DNA of 64,000 nucleotides, from positions 93,217-157,216 of the forward strand of contig CAZCTN010000002.1 in assembly GCA_964501655.1 (NCBI GenBank), read 5' to 3'. Every line of letters starts with the position of its first letter. Position 1 is the first letter of the stretch. The translations under genes and the position numbers were made by a program. The notes under the pieces are model-generated. The model was not told where the DNA came from, ran no database searches, and saw only the letters and a list, made by a program, of their open reading frames with translations. This document shows, one piece after another, positions 1 through 8,284 of the stretch. This stretch comes from JAAYJK01 sp964501655 (GTDB lineage: Bacteria > Bacillota > Syntrophomonadia > Syntrophomonadales > Syntrophomonadaceae).

Positions 1-1
1 A

Positions 2-868
2 ACCTTACCCGGACGAAAGTTTGAATATGACGTAGGCGGAGGTTCTGTCTACTATGGGAATAGTCCAACTGATATTACGGCACCGATAACCACAGAGCAG
101 ATGGCTAAGCTAAATGGGATAGGCAATACATCGGCAGTGCTTTCAACAAACGTGTGGGCCGGGAATGGCAGCAGAACTCTCTGGGTGTTTTTGCCTGAGA
201 AGTATGTGGTCGCTGGACTTGGCATGATTCACTATGTTTATTGCACAGACAGCACTCCGGTGTCAGTGACAGTTGCTGGAAGCGCAGACAGTACAAACGG
301 ACTTGACGGCACATGGATAAATGCGACATTGCCGAACGGCGCAATACCAACGTATATGATGGATGACGATGTGTGGAGGGACAGTATTCAACCATGCACA
401 TTCTCGGAAGCAATAAAAGTACTGCGCGTTCATTACAGTGCGCCTAATGCAGGCGCTGATTATTCTTCAGTAAATATCTATGCACTGCATATTTATGGTG
501 TAAAAGCCGATGGACAAATACCAGATGACATTCTGTTTTTAGACGATGATGAATCCGGAGACCCGGAGTTTATTAGAGATCTTGATTTCGGCGACCGACC
601 GGAAGGCACAACGGTAACGCACAGAATGAAGCTTTTTAACAGCAGCACGACAAAGATCGCCAACAACCTGACGCTGTCTCTAATTGATACCGATTTCACC
701 TTCAGCATGGATGAAGGCACTACCTGGGTGACCGGTGCAACAATCACCTCCCTTGCCCCACAGGGGACAAGCAGCAGCATTATTATCAAGAATACAATAC
801 CACCGCCGACACAACTGCTCGGGCCAAGAGCGCCAAGGCTTGAGGTAACAATCGGAAGCTGGTCGTAA
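2..868 (+). CDS. Phage structural (tail/baseplate-like) protein, 5' end outside window
   Basis: The reading frame is open from base 2, so the ATG at 101 is probably internal and the gene begins before the window. The visible ~288 residues are rich in Ser, Thr, Asn, Gly and beta-prone segments, with no signal peptide or membrane segment. I do not recognise a named family. The carboxyl part (WVTGATITSL, RLEVTIGSW) resembles immunoglobulin-like beta-sandwich domains of phage tail proteins. It lies 15 bases upstream of a large Gp37-like tail protein on the same strand and is followed by holin and endolysin, so a late tail or baseplate role is inferred from context. The 5' truncation is a window effect. 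Confidence 0.6.
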   Translation, partial: TLPGRKFEYDVGGGSVYYGNSPTDITAPITTEQMAKLNGIGNTSAVLSTNVWAGNGSRTLWVFLPEKYVVAGLGMIHYVYCTDSTPVSVTVAGSADSTNGLDGTWINATLPNGAIPTYMMDDDVWRDSIQPCTFSEAIKVLRVHYSAPNAGADYSSVNIYALHIYGVKADGQIPDDILFLDDDESGDPEFIRDLDFGDRPEGTTVTHRMKLFNSSTTKIANNLTLSLIDTDFTFSMDEGTTWVTGATITSLAPQGTSSSIIIKNTIPPPTQLLGPRAPRLEVTIGSWS

Positions 869-883
869 TGAGGAGGCGATAAT

Positions 884-3800
884 ATGCCGGACAGAATAAG
901 GCTAATCACGCCTCAAAACGAAGCAGTAACCAGCAGTCTGGCACTAACGGCAAAATGGGTACGCACTTATGAGGAGCTTGTCAAAGAAGACTTCGATGAA
1001 ACCGGGGCGTTCACCCAAGTCGTTACCCGTGAAGACTATGTAGATAATGTGCTGACCTTTTTGGGGCTACAATTGGACAAAGACCCCAACTCGACTCCAA
1101 AAGGCTATACTCCGGGAACGGACTGCGTTCCGCTTATGACCGCAACAACAACAGACGGCGTCACAGTGAATGACAGCGGCAACCTTGGAACAGGCTACGA
1201 GGGATGGCGAGCCTTCGATAACAACAGTGATACCCGTTGGGGCGTGGCTTCGACATCCGGTATTCTTACTGTGAACTTGGCGGAAGCAAAGAATGTCGCC
1301 GGGTATTCCATCAGGGCAAGAAACGACTCATATTTGATTGACAGCCCGAAAGATTGGACCTTTGAAGGCAATAACGACGGTACAAACTGGACCGTACTGG
1401 ATACGCAGACCGGCCAGACCTCCTGGAGCACGAAGGAACGCAAGGAGTTTACAGTATCATGCCCCGCCTCGTATCTTTACTATCGGCTGAATATCAGTTC
1501 AAACCAGAGCGGCACCGATACGTCGGTTTCCGAAGTGGAGCTGCTGGAGGGCGTTCCCTATGGACTTGACTATTACAGCAGCGGAAACCGCGTGGTCGGG
1601 CCGATTACTTTAAGCGGGACTGCCTATGGGGACGAAGTCCTGCAGTGGACATTTGGCGATATGCCTGCTGGAACAAGTATAGTCATAAGCTGTGCTCTGA
1701 CAACTGATGCGACACCTCCTTCTTCTTATACGGTTGCAACAAACGGCGCTCAATGCCCGGTGATCGCAGAAAACGATGATATGACTGGCAAGTACCTGTG
1801 GATTAAGCAGGAGCTTGCCACCTCGGATATTGAGGCAACACCGTCTCTGATTGCTATGGAAATGCAGCTTGTTTTGGCTGCGTCAGCTGACCTTACGATT
1901 GAAATTGACAGAACCACCATGTTCAGCGGGATGAACTATCGATCCAATACGGTGTCAGCGCTGCCCTGTGGCGAGCTGACGACCTTTGAACCGTACGATG
2001 TATACGATGGATTCCTGTATTGGAGAGCAAGAGCAATCAATGAAGCCCTTGGCATTGACACGGGTTGGAGTACGCCAAACACCTTCAATCTAATGGGCGG
2101 CCCCTTTCCTTTACCGCGATTTTTCACGCTTCTTGAAAACAGGCAGTTTGGCAAACAAAGAGACAAACGCGCTTTATCTGTTCAAGAGAATATTGGCTTT
2201 GGAAAGTCACGGGAAAGGCGAACACTGTACGTCCCGGAGAACCGGGCGTTCGGCAAGCTGAGAGCAACAAGGACGATTTACACGGAGCTTAATGTGACCG
2301 ACGATCCTCCATTCCCATGGAACAGCTCGATTTCCGTAACCAGGGGTCAATCAGGCTCTGTGTTGACCCTACAAGGCAGCGGTTTTGGTTATACACACAC
2401 AGCGGTAGACCTCGGTAATACCGACAGATATCTAAGAAGTTACGGCGGCTTTGTCTACATCAATGATATGCTGTGCAACGTACTTGAATGGTCATGGACA
2501 GAGATCACCTTCCAGCTTCCCCTTTCTGCTACAACCGGGCCAATAAAGGTGCAGCTGACAGCGCCGGAGATTCAGGACAGTAATTCCATTGGCTTTGAAG
2601 TATATGCCGGTTTGCCTGCAGACGATGTGGGCATTGAGCTTTTCATCTGCGATAGAGCAAATCCGAATGTGCTCGTGAAACTGCTTGACGGCGCTTGGAA
2701 CAAGGCATTCCAAATGGCCCAGAACAACCCTGGCAGCGGAAGCTTCAGGATAAGCCGTTACGATGATATCGGTGGAAACAGGGATTATATTGCTGATGAC
2801 AATCTGGTGCTGGTAAAGCTCGATGGGAATCCACTCTTCAAATGGATCATTGAAGCAAGAAAGCCAAACTATGTGGATTCCAGCGAACAGCAGATAATCG
2901 AAGTCAGCGGACGCGGCGTCCTTTCCATGCTTGGCTGGGCTGTGGTTTACCCGGAGGAAATGGGGACGCCTGTTTTAGACCGGCAGTTTACCGGGACTGC
3001 AAGCAAAGTATTACGGACACTGATACTGGAAGCGCAGGCAAGAGGCGGTCTCGTAGGGGTAACCGTGGACTGGCAGGACGATAAAGACAGCCTTGGGAAT
3101 ACATTCACTGAGAATATTAATCTGTCCTTTCATGTTGGAACACCGTTATTGGAGGTCGCGACGAAGTTTACCGAGGGACTTGGTTACTTCAACATCGAAA
3201 TGACACCCGAGCTTGTGCTCAAAATTTACAAAACCAGAGGCTTAGACCTGCATGAAACGGTTATTTACAGGCCGGGGCAAGCGGTCATCAGCCATCATAA
3301 CCAAAGTGATGCAACAGGCTTAGTCAATGAAGTGCTCGTCGAAGGCGGAGATAAACTTTTAGCGATCGCTTCGCATTCCGCAAGCCAAGCTGTTTATGGC
3401 AGGCGTGAAGGCTACTTGTCAGCAAGCAACATTCAAGATGGCCTTAGCGAATACGGACAGGCGTATTTAAGTAGAGTCGCCTACCCGACTTGGGGTATCC
3501 AGGGAACCGTTACGAAGTTTTACGATGATCAGGGCAACCATATGAAACCCTTTGAAACCTATTTGATCGGCGACTGGATCGGTTGGAAAATCGCGCCAGA
3601 AGGCTCTGATGACATCGGCTTTGACGGTGTGCTGAGAGTCCGTGGAATCACGGTCAGTGAAGACGACGACACCGGTGCCCTGTCCTATACACTTGAATTG
3701 CACAACCTGATGCTGGAGCATGAGATTAAGCTGAACCAGAAGGTCGAGCGGATGTCCCAGTACAGTGGATCAGATGTTTTGTCCGTGGCTCCATCAAGCA

Positions 3801-4681
3801 GCGGCGGCTATTCCACCTCGGAAGTAAATGCCATGCTTGCAGCCAAGGCGAACACAAACCACCTGCATACCAGCGTTTACTCGGAGCTTGATCACACTCA
3901 TGACTTTTTAGAGCTGACGGATACTCCTGACAGCTACTTGGGGCAAGGAACTAAAGTGGTAGCTGTCAAAGCAGACGGCACCGGCCTTGAGTTTGTGACC
4001 GGCGGCAGTGGCAGTAGCAGTATTGCCAAAGACCGAATTTGGGTCCCAGCCGGAATAAATTTAGGTTATGATGATGAATTCGATGACGGGACTATTGACT
4101 CCGCATTGATTCATGTTGATGTTTCCGGATATGCGAATAGCTGGTATGAAGCGAGAGATACCCATGGCATTAGTTGTTATGCGCCATCCGGAAAAGGTTC
4201 TATGAAGTTGGCGGGATTATTGAAACCTATTAATGGATTGACACCACCATTTTATATAGAAACGGCAGTTCGTATTTGGTCAAGAAGCCAGAACTATCCA
4301 GGAGCTGGGTTGATTTTCTCTGACGGTGTTACTGTTGGTTCTGGAATACAAGTGGTCGGGCAATATCTTACCGATGGTCCCATACAATTATCCAGATGGA
4401 CCGGATTTAATTCTCGTGCTGTAAATAATGAAGTATCTTGGGAAGGCGGGAATCGTGCTCCTTGGGTTCATCTGAGACTTGTTTATGAATCAACAAATAC
4501 GTTTAGATTCCTGACAAGCATGGATGGAGTCACTTGGATTGACATGAACGGAACACTTTCATACACTTTTACACCAACATATTTTGGAATAATGCAGACA
4601 ACACATGACAGCAATAGTTATCCCATGACATCGAGGTATAGCTACTTTCGTGTGCGTAATGGATTATCATCAAACGGGTAA
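884..4681 (+). CDS. Phage tail protein, Siphovirus Gp37-like, with discoidin and lectin-like domains
   Basis: A 1265-residue modular tail protein; the ATG has a good ribosome site (AGGAGGCGATAAT). Visible modules in order: a discoidin/F5-8 type C-like domain at about 95-225 (WRAFDNNSDTRWG); a fibronectin-like stretch; three short tandem repeats at about 417-467; an IPT/TIG-like beta domain at about 475-570; a Gp37-like domain of the Siphovirus ReqiPepy6 type from about 585 to 940 (LLDGAWNKAFQMAQ); a short histidine-rich linker (NTNHLHTSVYSELDHTH); and a carboxyl concanavalin/laminin-G-like domain from about 1055. Such proteins form the tail tip or side fibre and bind host surface glycans. The last ~630 bases look more AT-rich than the rest, suggesting an exchangeable receptor-binding module. 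Domain names are from motif recognition only. Confidence 0.75.
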   Translation: MPDRIRLITPQNEAVTSSLALTAKWVRTYEELVKEDFDETGAFTQVVTREDYVDNVLTFLGLQLDKDPNSTPKGYTPGTDCVPLMTATTTDGVTVNDSGNLGTGYEGWRAFDNNSDTRWGVASTSGILTVNLAEAKNVAGYSIRARNDSYLIDSPKDWTFEGNNDGTNWTVLDTQTGQTSWSTKERKEFTVSCPASYLYYRLNISSNQSGTDTSVSEVELLEGVPYGLDYYSSGNRVVGPITLSGTAYGDEVLQWTFGDMPAGTSIVISCALTTDATPPSSYTVATNGAQCPVIAENDDMTGKYLWIKQELATSDIEATPSLIAMEMQLVLAASADLTIEIDRTTMFSGMNYRSNTVSALPCGELTTFEPYDVYDGFLYWRARAINEALGIDTGWSTPNTFNLMGGPFPLPRFFTLLENRQFGKQRDKRALSVQENIGFGKSRERRTLYVPENRAFGKLRATRTIYTELNVTDDPPFPWNSSISVTRGQSGSVLTLQGSGFGYTHTAVDLGNTDRYLRSYGGFVYINDMLCNVLEWSWTEITFQLPLSATTGPIKVQLTAPEIQDSNSIGFEVYAGLPADDVGIELFICDRANPNVLVKLLDGAWNKAFQMAQNNPGSGSFRISRYDDIGGNRDYIADDNLVLVKLDGNPLFKWIIEARKPNYVDSSEQQIIEVSGRGVLSMLGWAVVYPEEMGTPVLDRQFTGTASKVLRTLILEAQARGGLVGVTVDWQDDKDSLGNTFTENINLSFHVGTPLLEVATKFTEGLGYFNIEMTPELVLKIYKTRGLDLHETVIYRPGQAVISHHNQSDATGLVNEVLVEGGDKLLAIASHSASQAVYGRREGYLSASNIQDGLSEYGQAYLSRVAYPTWGIQGTVTKFYDDQGNHMKPFETYLIGDWIGWKIAPEGSDDIGFDGVLRVRGITVSEDDDTGALSYTLELHNLMLEHEIKLNQKVERMSQYSGSDVLSVAPSSSGGYSTSEVNAMLAAKANTNHLHTSVYSELDHTHDFLELTDTPDSYLGQGTKVVAVKADGTGLEFVTGGSGSSSIAKDRIWVPAGINLGYDDEFDDGTIDSALIHVDVSGYANSWYEARDTHGISCYAPSGKGSMKLAGLLKPINGLTPPFYIETAVRIWSRSQNYPGAGLIFSDGVTVGSGIQVVGQYLTDGPIQLSRWTGFNSRAVNNEVSWEGGNRAPWVHLRLVYESTNTFRFLTSMDGVTWIDMNGTLSYTFTPTYFGIMQTTHDSNSYPMTSRYSYFRVRNGLSSNG

Positions 4682-4714
4682 ACAGTATTGCGTTGAGTTA
4701 CTATTTATCACTTC

Positions 4715-4745
4715 AAAGAGCCTTCGGGCTCTTCTTATTTTTATC
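4715..4745 (+). terminator. Rho-independent terminator after the tail gene
   Basis: Perfect 7-bp stem AAGAGCC (4716-4722) / GGCTCTT (4727-4733) with a UUCG tetraloop, followed by CTTATTTTTAT. It separates the tail module from the lysis genes. Confidence 0.85.
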
Positions 4746-4760
4746 AAGGAGGTTTAGAAA

Positions 4761-5162
4761 ATGAAAGACATTATTAACACGCTTCAGATTGTCGTAGCCG
4801 CTGTTGGCGGCTACATCGGGTACTTCCTGGGCGGCTGGGATGGTTTCCTATACGCTTTGGTTGCCTTTGTCGTCATCGATTATCTAACTGGGATCATGGT
4901 GGCTATTTTAGAGAAGCGCCTTTCAAGTGAGGTTGGATTTAGAGGCATCTTTAAGAAGGTGCTGATTTTCTCGTTGGTAGCAGTGGCGCATATCGTGGAT
5001 TCGCAGCTTATTCAAACCGGAAGCGCCGTCCGAACCGCTGTCATTTTCTTCTATTTATCAAATGAAGGGATAAGCATTATTGAGAATACGGCAAAAATCG
5101 GTCTGCCTATTCCCGAAAAACTAAAAACGGTCTTGGAACAGCTGAACAAGGAGGACAAGTAA
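4761..5162 (+). CDS. Phage holin (phi29/Cph1-TcdE type)
   Basis: A 133-residue protein with membrane segments near residues 10-30, 32-52, 68-85 and 88-105. The motif WDGFLYALVAFVVIDYLTG is typical of the holin family of phi29, Cph1 and TcdE; the carboxyl tail is short and charged (EKLKTVLEQLNKEDK). Holins form the membrane lesion that gives the endolysin access to the wall. The start has a strong ribosome site (AAGGAGGTTTAGAAA), and the stop directly abuts the start of the amidase gene, the standard lysis cassette. The length is normal for the family. Confidence 0.9.
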   Translation: MKDIINTLQIVVAAVGGYIGYFLGGWDGFLYALVAFVVIDYLTGIMVAILEKRLSSEVGFRGIFKKVLIFSLVAVAHIVDSQLIQTGSAVRTAVIFFYLSNEGISIIENTAKIGLPIPEKLKTVLEQLNKEDK

Positions 5163-5873
5163 ATGAATCTGCACAAGCTCATTCTCACCAACAACGCTTG
5201 CTACAAAGCAGGAAAAACTGTCACACCGAAGGGCATCATGGTCCATTCCACCGGGGCAAACAACCCAAACCTCAAACGCTATGTCGGACCCGATGACGGC
5301 CTGCTCGGCAAGAACCAGTACAACAACCACTGGAACCAGGACAAGCCGGACGGTCGGCAGGTCTGTGTCCATGGCTTCATAGGAAAACTGGTGGATGGCA
5401 ACATCGCCACTTATCAAACCTTGCCCTGGAATCATAGGGGGTGGCATGCTGGTGGCTCTGCCAATGATACACATATTGGCTTTGAAATATGCGAGGATGG
5501 TCTGACGGACGCCTCGTATTTTTCTGCCGTATACAAGGAAGCCGTGGAGCTATGTGCTTACCTCTGCAAGCAGTATGGACTCACCGAAAAGAACATCATC
5601 TGCCATAGCGAAGGAGCCAAGATTGGCATTGCCAGCAACCACAGCGATGTGATGCACTGGTTCCCAAAGCACGGCAAGAGCATGGATACCTTTCGAACTG
5701 AGGTCGGAAAGCTGCTCGAGACATCCGCTTCCATAAAGGTCTCGACTGATACCAATAAAAAATACTACCGTGTCCAACTTGGTGCGTTTTCAGTCAAAGC
5801 GAATGCCGACGCCCTGCTCAGCAAGGTAAAGTCTGCCGGCTTTACCGATGCTTTCATAAAATACAGCGAATAA
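5163..5873 (+). CDS. N-acetylmuramoyl-L-alanine amidase endolysin with SPOR domain
   Basis: A 236-residue endolysin. The amino part (about 10-170) is an Amidase_2/PGRP fold cutting the bond between N-acetylmuramic acid and L-alanine. Likely zinc ligands and catalytic residues lie in GIMVHSTGA, in WHAGGSANDTHIGFEICEDG and in ICHSEG. The carboxyl part (about 198-235, YYRVQLGAFSVKANADALL) is a SPOR domain, which binds denuded glycan strands. There is no signal peptide, consistent with holin-dependent release. The gene follows the holin without a gap (ribosome site AAGGAGGACAAGTA inside the holin end) and is closed by its own terminator. Confidence 0.92.
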   Translation: MNLHKLILTNNACYKAGKTVTPKGIMVHSTGANNPNLKRYVGPDDGLLGKNQYNNHWNQDKPDGRQVCVHGFIGKLVDGNIATYQTLPWNHRGWHAGGSANDTHIGFEICEDGLTDASYFSAVYKEAVELCAYLCKQYGLTEKNIICHSEGAKIGIASNHSDVMHWFPKHGKSMDTFRTEVGKLLETSASIKVSTDTNKKYYRVQLGAFSVKANADALLSKVKSAGFTDAFIKYSE

Positions 5874-5888
5874 AGCTCTGCAATTTAC

Positions 5889-5928
5889 GCCCGTCGAGGA
5901 ATTTTTCTTCGGCGGGCTTATTTTTTTA
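5889..5928 (+). terminator. Terminator of the lysis cassette
   Basis: GCCCGTCGA (from 5889) pairs, with one G-T wobble, with TTCGGCGGGC (ending 5917), followed by TTATTTTTTTAT. It ends the late-gene transcript just before the early module. Confidence 0.85.
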
Positions 5929-5930
5929 TG

Positions 5931-5975
5931 GAAACGTCCTTTTCCGTATCCTCTCGTGGCTATAAGACAGAGGGC
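5931..5975 (+). ncRNA. Repeated hairpin element, copy 1
   Basis: AACGTCCTTTTCC is followed by a short stem CCTCT (5950-5954) / AGAGG (5969-5973) whose loop contains GGCTATAAG. A second copy with the same 13-mer, related loop and compensatory stem changes occurs at 10261-10310. It lies between the lysis terminator and the first early gene (start 6012), so it is probably in the 5' leader of the replication module. The function is unknown. Confidence 0.45.
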
Positions 5976-6011
5976 AAACGACAAAGACGCTCTCGGAAAG
6001 AGGTGAAGGTT

Positions 6012-6233
6012 ATGAAACACAGCCTGAAAATCAGTGTTTCCAGACAGCCGCAGAACGGCGGAATCGTTACCTGCCGCAATGTAACCGTAAGAGAGCGAAT
6101 TCTGCGTTTTCTCCTCGGCAACAAGCAGAGGGTGACCATCCTGGTGCCCGGAGATTCCGTACAGGAACTTGCCATCTGCGAGATAGACGAAGGAGGTGAA
6201 AAGAACCATGAGCAAAATCAAGTTACTGCTTGA
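6012..6233 (+). CDS. Small early phage protein, unknown function
   Basis: The frame is open from 5928, but the best start is ATG 6012 (MKHSLKISVSRQ), which has a ribosome site AAAGAGGTGAAGGTT; the longer version would begin inside the terminator and hairpin region. The product is 73 residues, basic in the middle (VRERILRFLLGNKQRVT) and acidic at the end. I do not recognise a family, although small proteins of this look often open the DUF2800/DUF2815/polymerase block of clostridial prophages. It overlaps the next gene by 26 bases, suggesting translational coupling. Confidence 0.6.
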   Translation: MKHSLKISVSRQPQNGGIVTCRNVTVRERILRFLLGNKQRVTILVPGDSVQELAICEIDEGGEKNHEQNQVTA

Positions 6234-6525
6234 TGTGGTAGAGGATATCCGATCACTTGCCGACAGCCTGCAGGCTTTGTGCGATGCGGCGGATCAGGAA
6301 AAACCGGATACCGGGAAGACACAGCATGCCGAGCCGGAAATGCCTGGACCGACGGATATCTCACTTGAGCAGGTCAGAATCGTTCTCGCGGACAAAAGCA
6401 GAAACGGACTGACAGCCGAGGTGCGGGAACTCATTCGAAAATACGGAGCGGACAAGCTCTCGGAGATCAAGCCGGAGCATTTCGGCGCTGTGCTGAAAGA
6501 GGCGGAGGTGCTGGGCAATGGGTAA
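6208..6525 (+). CDS. Small phage replication-module protein ('rrp5-like' annotation class)
   Basis: The chosen start is ATG 6208 (MSKIKLLLDVVEDIRS), preceded by AGGAGGTG at 6191-6198; an in-frame GTG at 6196 lies inside that ribosome site and is unlikely. The 105-residue product has a helical amino part, a Pro/Glu-rich linker and a conserved-looking carboxyl helical part (LTAEVRELIRKYGADKLSEI). Homologous-looking proteins precede DUF2800 in many clostridial prophages, where they often carry the uninformative name 'rRNA biogenesis protein rrp5'. The carboxyl part resembles small accessory modules of phage ssDNA-binding or recombination complexes, but no activity can be assigned. It overlaps the next gene by 8 bases. 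Confidence 0.65.
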   Translation: MSKIKLLLDVVEDIRSLADSLQALCDAADQEKPDTGKTQHAEPEMPGPTDISLEQVRIVLADKSRNGLTAEVRELIRKYGADKLSEIKPEHFGAVLKEAEVLGNG

Positions 6526-7666
6526 TCACGCAGTTCTTTCCGCATCGAGTTCACACAGATGGCTCAACTGTATGCCGTCTGCAAGGCTGGAACTGGAGTT
6601 CGAGAACAAGTCCTCGTACGCTGCTGAAGAAGGTACGGCGGCACATGCTCTGTGCGAACACAAGCTGAAGAAATCACTTCATATGCGGTCGAAAAGGCCG
6701 GTGTCGGACTATAACTCCGATGAAATGGAGGAATGCACCGATGCTTATGCAGAGTTTGTTATGGAGCAGTTTGAGGCGGCAAGGCAGGTCTGCAAAGACC
6801 CGCTTGTACTAATCGAACAGCGGCTGGACTTTTCCTGCTATGTTCCGGACGGCTTCGGAACGGGAGACTGTCTGATTATTTCAGACCGCAGACTTCATAT
6901 CATCGATTTCAAGTATGGCATGGGCGTGCTGGTGGAAGCGGAGAGCAATCCGCAGATGAAACTTTATGCCCTTGGCGCTCTTGAGATTTATGACAGCCTG
7001 TATGACTTTGAAGAGGTCTCTATGACCATCTTTCAGCCGAGAAGAGAAAACGTCAGTACATGGACGATTTCGGCATCTGAACTAAAGGAATGGGCGTCAA
7101 ACGAACTCAAACCGAAAGCGAAAAAAGCCTATAATGGCGAAGGCGAGTATATCCTCGGAGAATGGTGTACCTTCTGCCGCGCGGCGGTCAAGTGCCGTGC
7201 GAGAGCCGATGAAAAACTCAGGCTGGCACAGTCGGAGTTCAGACTTCCACCGCTTCTTACTGATACGGAGATCGAGGAGATTCTGAGCGTCCTGCCCGGA
7301 CTCACGAAATGGGCTAATGAAATTATATCTTACGCGACCGACGCCGCTGTCAGCCACGGTAAAGAGTGGAACGGCTTCAAGGTAGTCGAAGGGCGATCCG
7401 TCCGCAAGTACCGTGATGAAGTGCAGGTGGCAGAAAAAGCAAAGCAGCACGGTTATATCGATATCTACCGTCAGAGTCTTCTCCCGATGACGGAGATGCA
7501 GAAACTCATGGGTAAGACAAAATTTGAGGAAATACTCGGTGACCTCATCTACAAACCACCGGGCAAGCCGACTCTGGTCCCGAAATCGGACAAAAGACCG
7601 GCTATGAACGTTTCAGACGCTAAAAACGACTTTTACGAAATTATGGAGGTAAATTATCATGACTAA
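6518..7666 (+). CDS. DUF2800 protein, RecB/Cas4-like nuclease of the phage replication module
   Basis: A 382-residue protein matching the DUF2800 family (start MGNHAVLSASSSHRWLNC). The fold expected is a PD-(D/E)XK exonuclease of the RecB/Cas4 type: the motif GFGTGDCLIISDRRLHIIDF supplies Asp, followed by IDFKYG with the D-x-K core, and cysteines in WCTFCRAAVKC near residues 208-218 could be part of an Fe-S or zinc cluster as in Cas4-like enzymes. A role in DNA end processing during phage replication or recombination is inferred. It overlaps the upstream gene by 8 and the downstream gene by 8 bases, so the block is a tightly coupled operon. Confidence 0.8.
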   Translation: MGNHAVLSASSSHRWLNCMPSARLELEFENKSSYAAEEGTAAHALCEHKLKKSLHMRSKRPVSDYNSDEMEECTDAYAEFVMEQFEAARQVCKDPLVLIEQRLDFSCYVPDGFGTGDCLIISDRRLHIIDFKYGMGVLVEAESNPQMKLYALGALEIYDSLYDFEEVSMTIFQPRRENVSTWTISASELKEWASNELKPKAKKAYNGEGEYILGEWCTFCRAAVKCRARADEKLRLAQSEFRLPPLLTDTEIEEILSVLPGLTKWANEIISYATDAAVSHGKEWNGFKVVEGRSVRKYRDEVQVAEKAKQHGYIDIYRQSLLPMTEMQKLMGKTKFEEILGDLIYKPPGKPTLVPKSDKRPAMNVSDAKNDFYEIMEVNYHD

Positions 7667-8210
7667 CGCGAATTCTAAAACCAAGATTATCACCGGCACA
7701 AATACCCGTCTCTCCTATTTTCACGGCTGGGAGCCCGTTTCAATCAACGGCGGCGCTGAGAAGTACAGCGTATCTGTCCTAATTCCCAAGAGTGATACCG
7801 AAACGGTGAACGCAATCAATAACGCAATCGATGCTGCGATTGAGGAAGGCATCGCTAAGTTCAGCGGCAAGAAACCCAACAAAGCCACCATCAAGCTGCC
7901 CTTGAGAGACGGTGACGTGGAGCGAGATGACGAAGCGTACAAGGGGCACTGGTTCATTAACGCCAACAGCACGACCGCACCCCAGATCGTAGACCGCACC
8001 GTGAAACCCATACTCGATAAAAGCGAAGTATACAGCGGCTGCTACGGCAGGGTTTCCCTGAACTTCTACGCCTTTAACTCGAACGGTAATAAGGGCGTTG
8101 CCGCAGGACTCGGCAACATACAGAAAATCCGTGACGGTGAACCTCTCGGCGGCAGAACCAACGCAGCTGACGATTTCACCACTCTGGATGACGAGGATTT
8201 CCTCGCATAA
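7659..8210 (+). CDS. DUF2815 / Enc34-type single-stranded DNA-binding protein
   Basis: A 183-residue protein (ATG 7659 with ribosome site TATGGAGGTAAATTATC) matching DUF2815, a family since described as the phage Enc34 ssDNA-binding protein. Visible family signatures are TRLSYFHGWEP, YSVSVLIPKSD, LPLRDGDVERDDEAYKGHWFINA and SGCYGRVSLNFYAFNSNGNKGVAAGL. The carboxyl end is acidic (DDFTTLDDEDFLA), as in many SSBs that recruit partner proteins through an acidic tail. It sits between the DUF2800 nuclease-like gene and a family A DNA polymerase, which fits a function in protecting template strands during phage replication. Confidence 0.82.
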   Translation: MTNANSKTKIITGTNTRLSYFHGWEPVSINGGAEKYSVSVLIPKSDTETVNAINNAIDAAIEEGIAKFSGKKPNKATIKLPLRDGDVERDDEAYKGHWFINANSTTAPQIVDRTVKPILDKSEVYSGCYGRVSLNFYAFNSNGNKGVAAGLGNIQKIRDGEPLGGRTNAADDFTTLDDEDFLA

Positions 8211-8229
8211 TCCGGAAGCACAACACACG

Positions 8230-8255
8230 GGCGGCAGGGGGCGACTTCTGCCGCC
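8230..8255 (+). promoter_or_regulatory. GC-rich hairpin in the leader of the polymerase gene
   Basis: Perfect 8-bp inverted repeat GGCGGCAG (8230-8237) / CTGCCGCC (8248-8255) between the SSB gene and the polymerase start at 8285. It is followed only by TGTTCCCTTAT, a weak U tract, so it could be an attenuator or mRNA stabiliser rather than a full terminator. Confidence 0.5.
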
Positions 8256-8284
8256 TGTTCCCTTATATGACAGGCGGTGAATTG

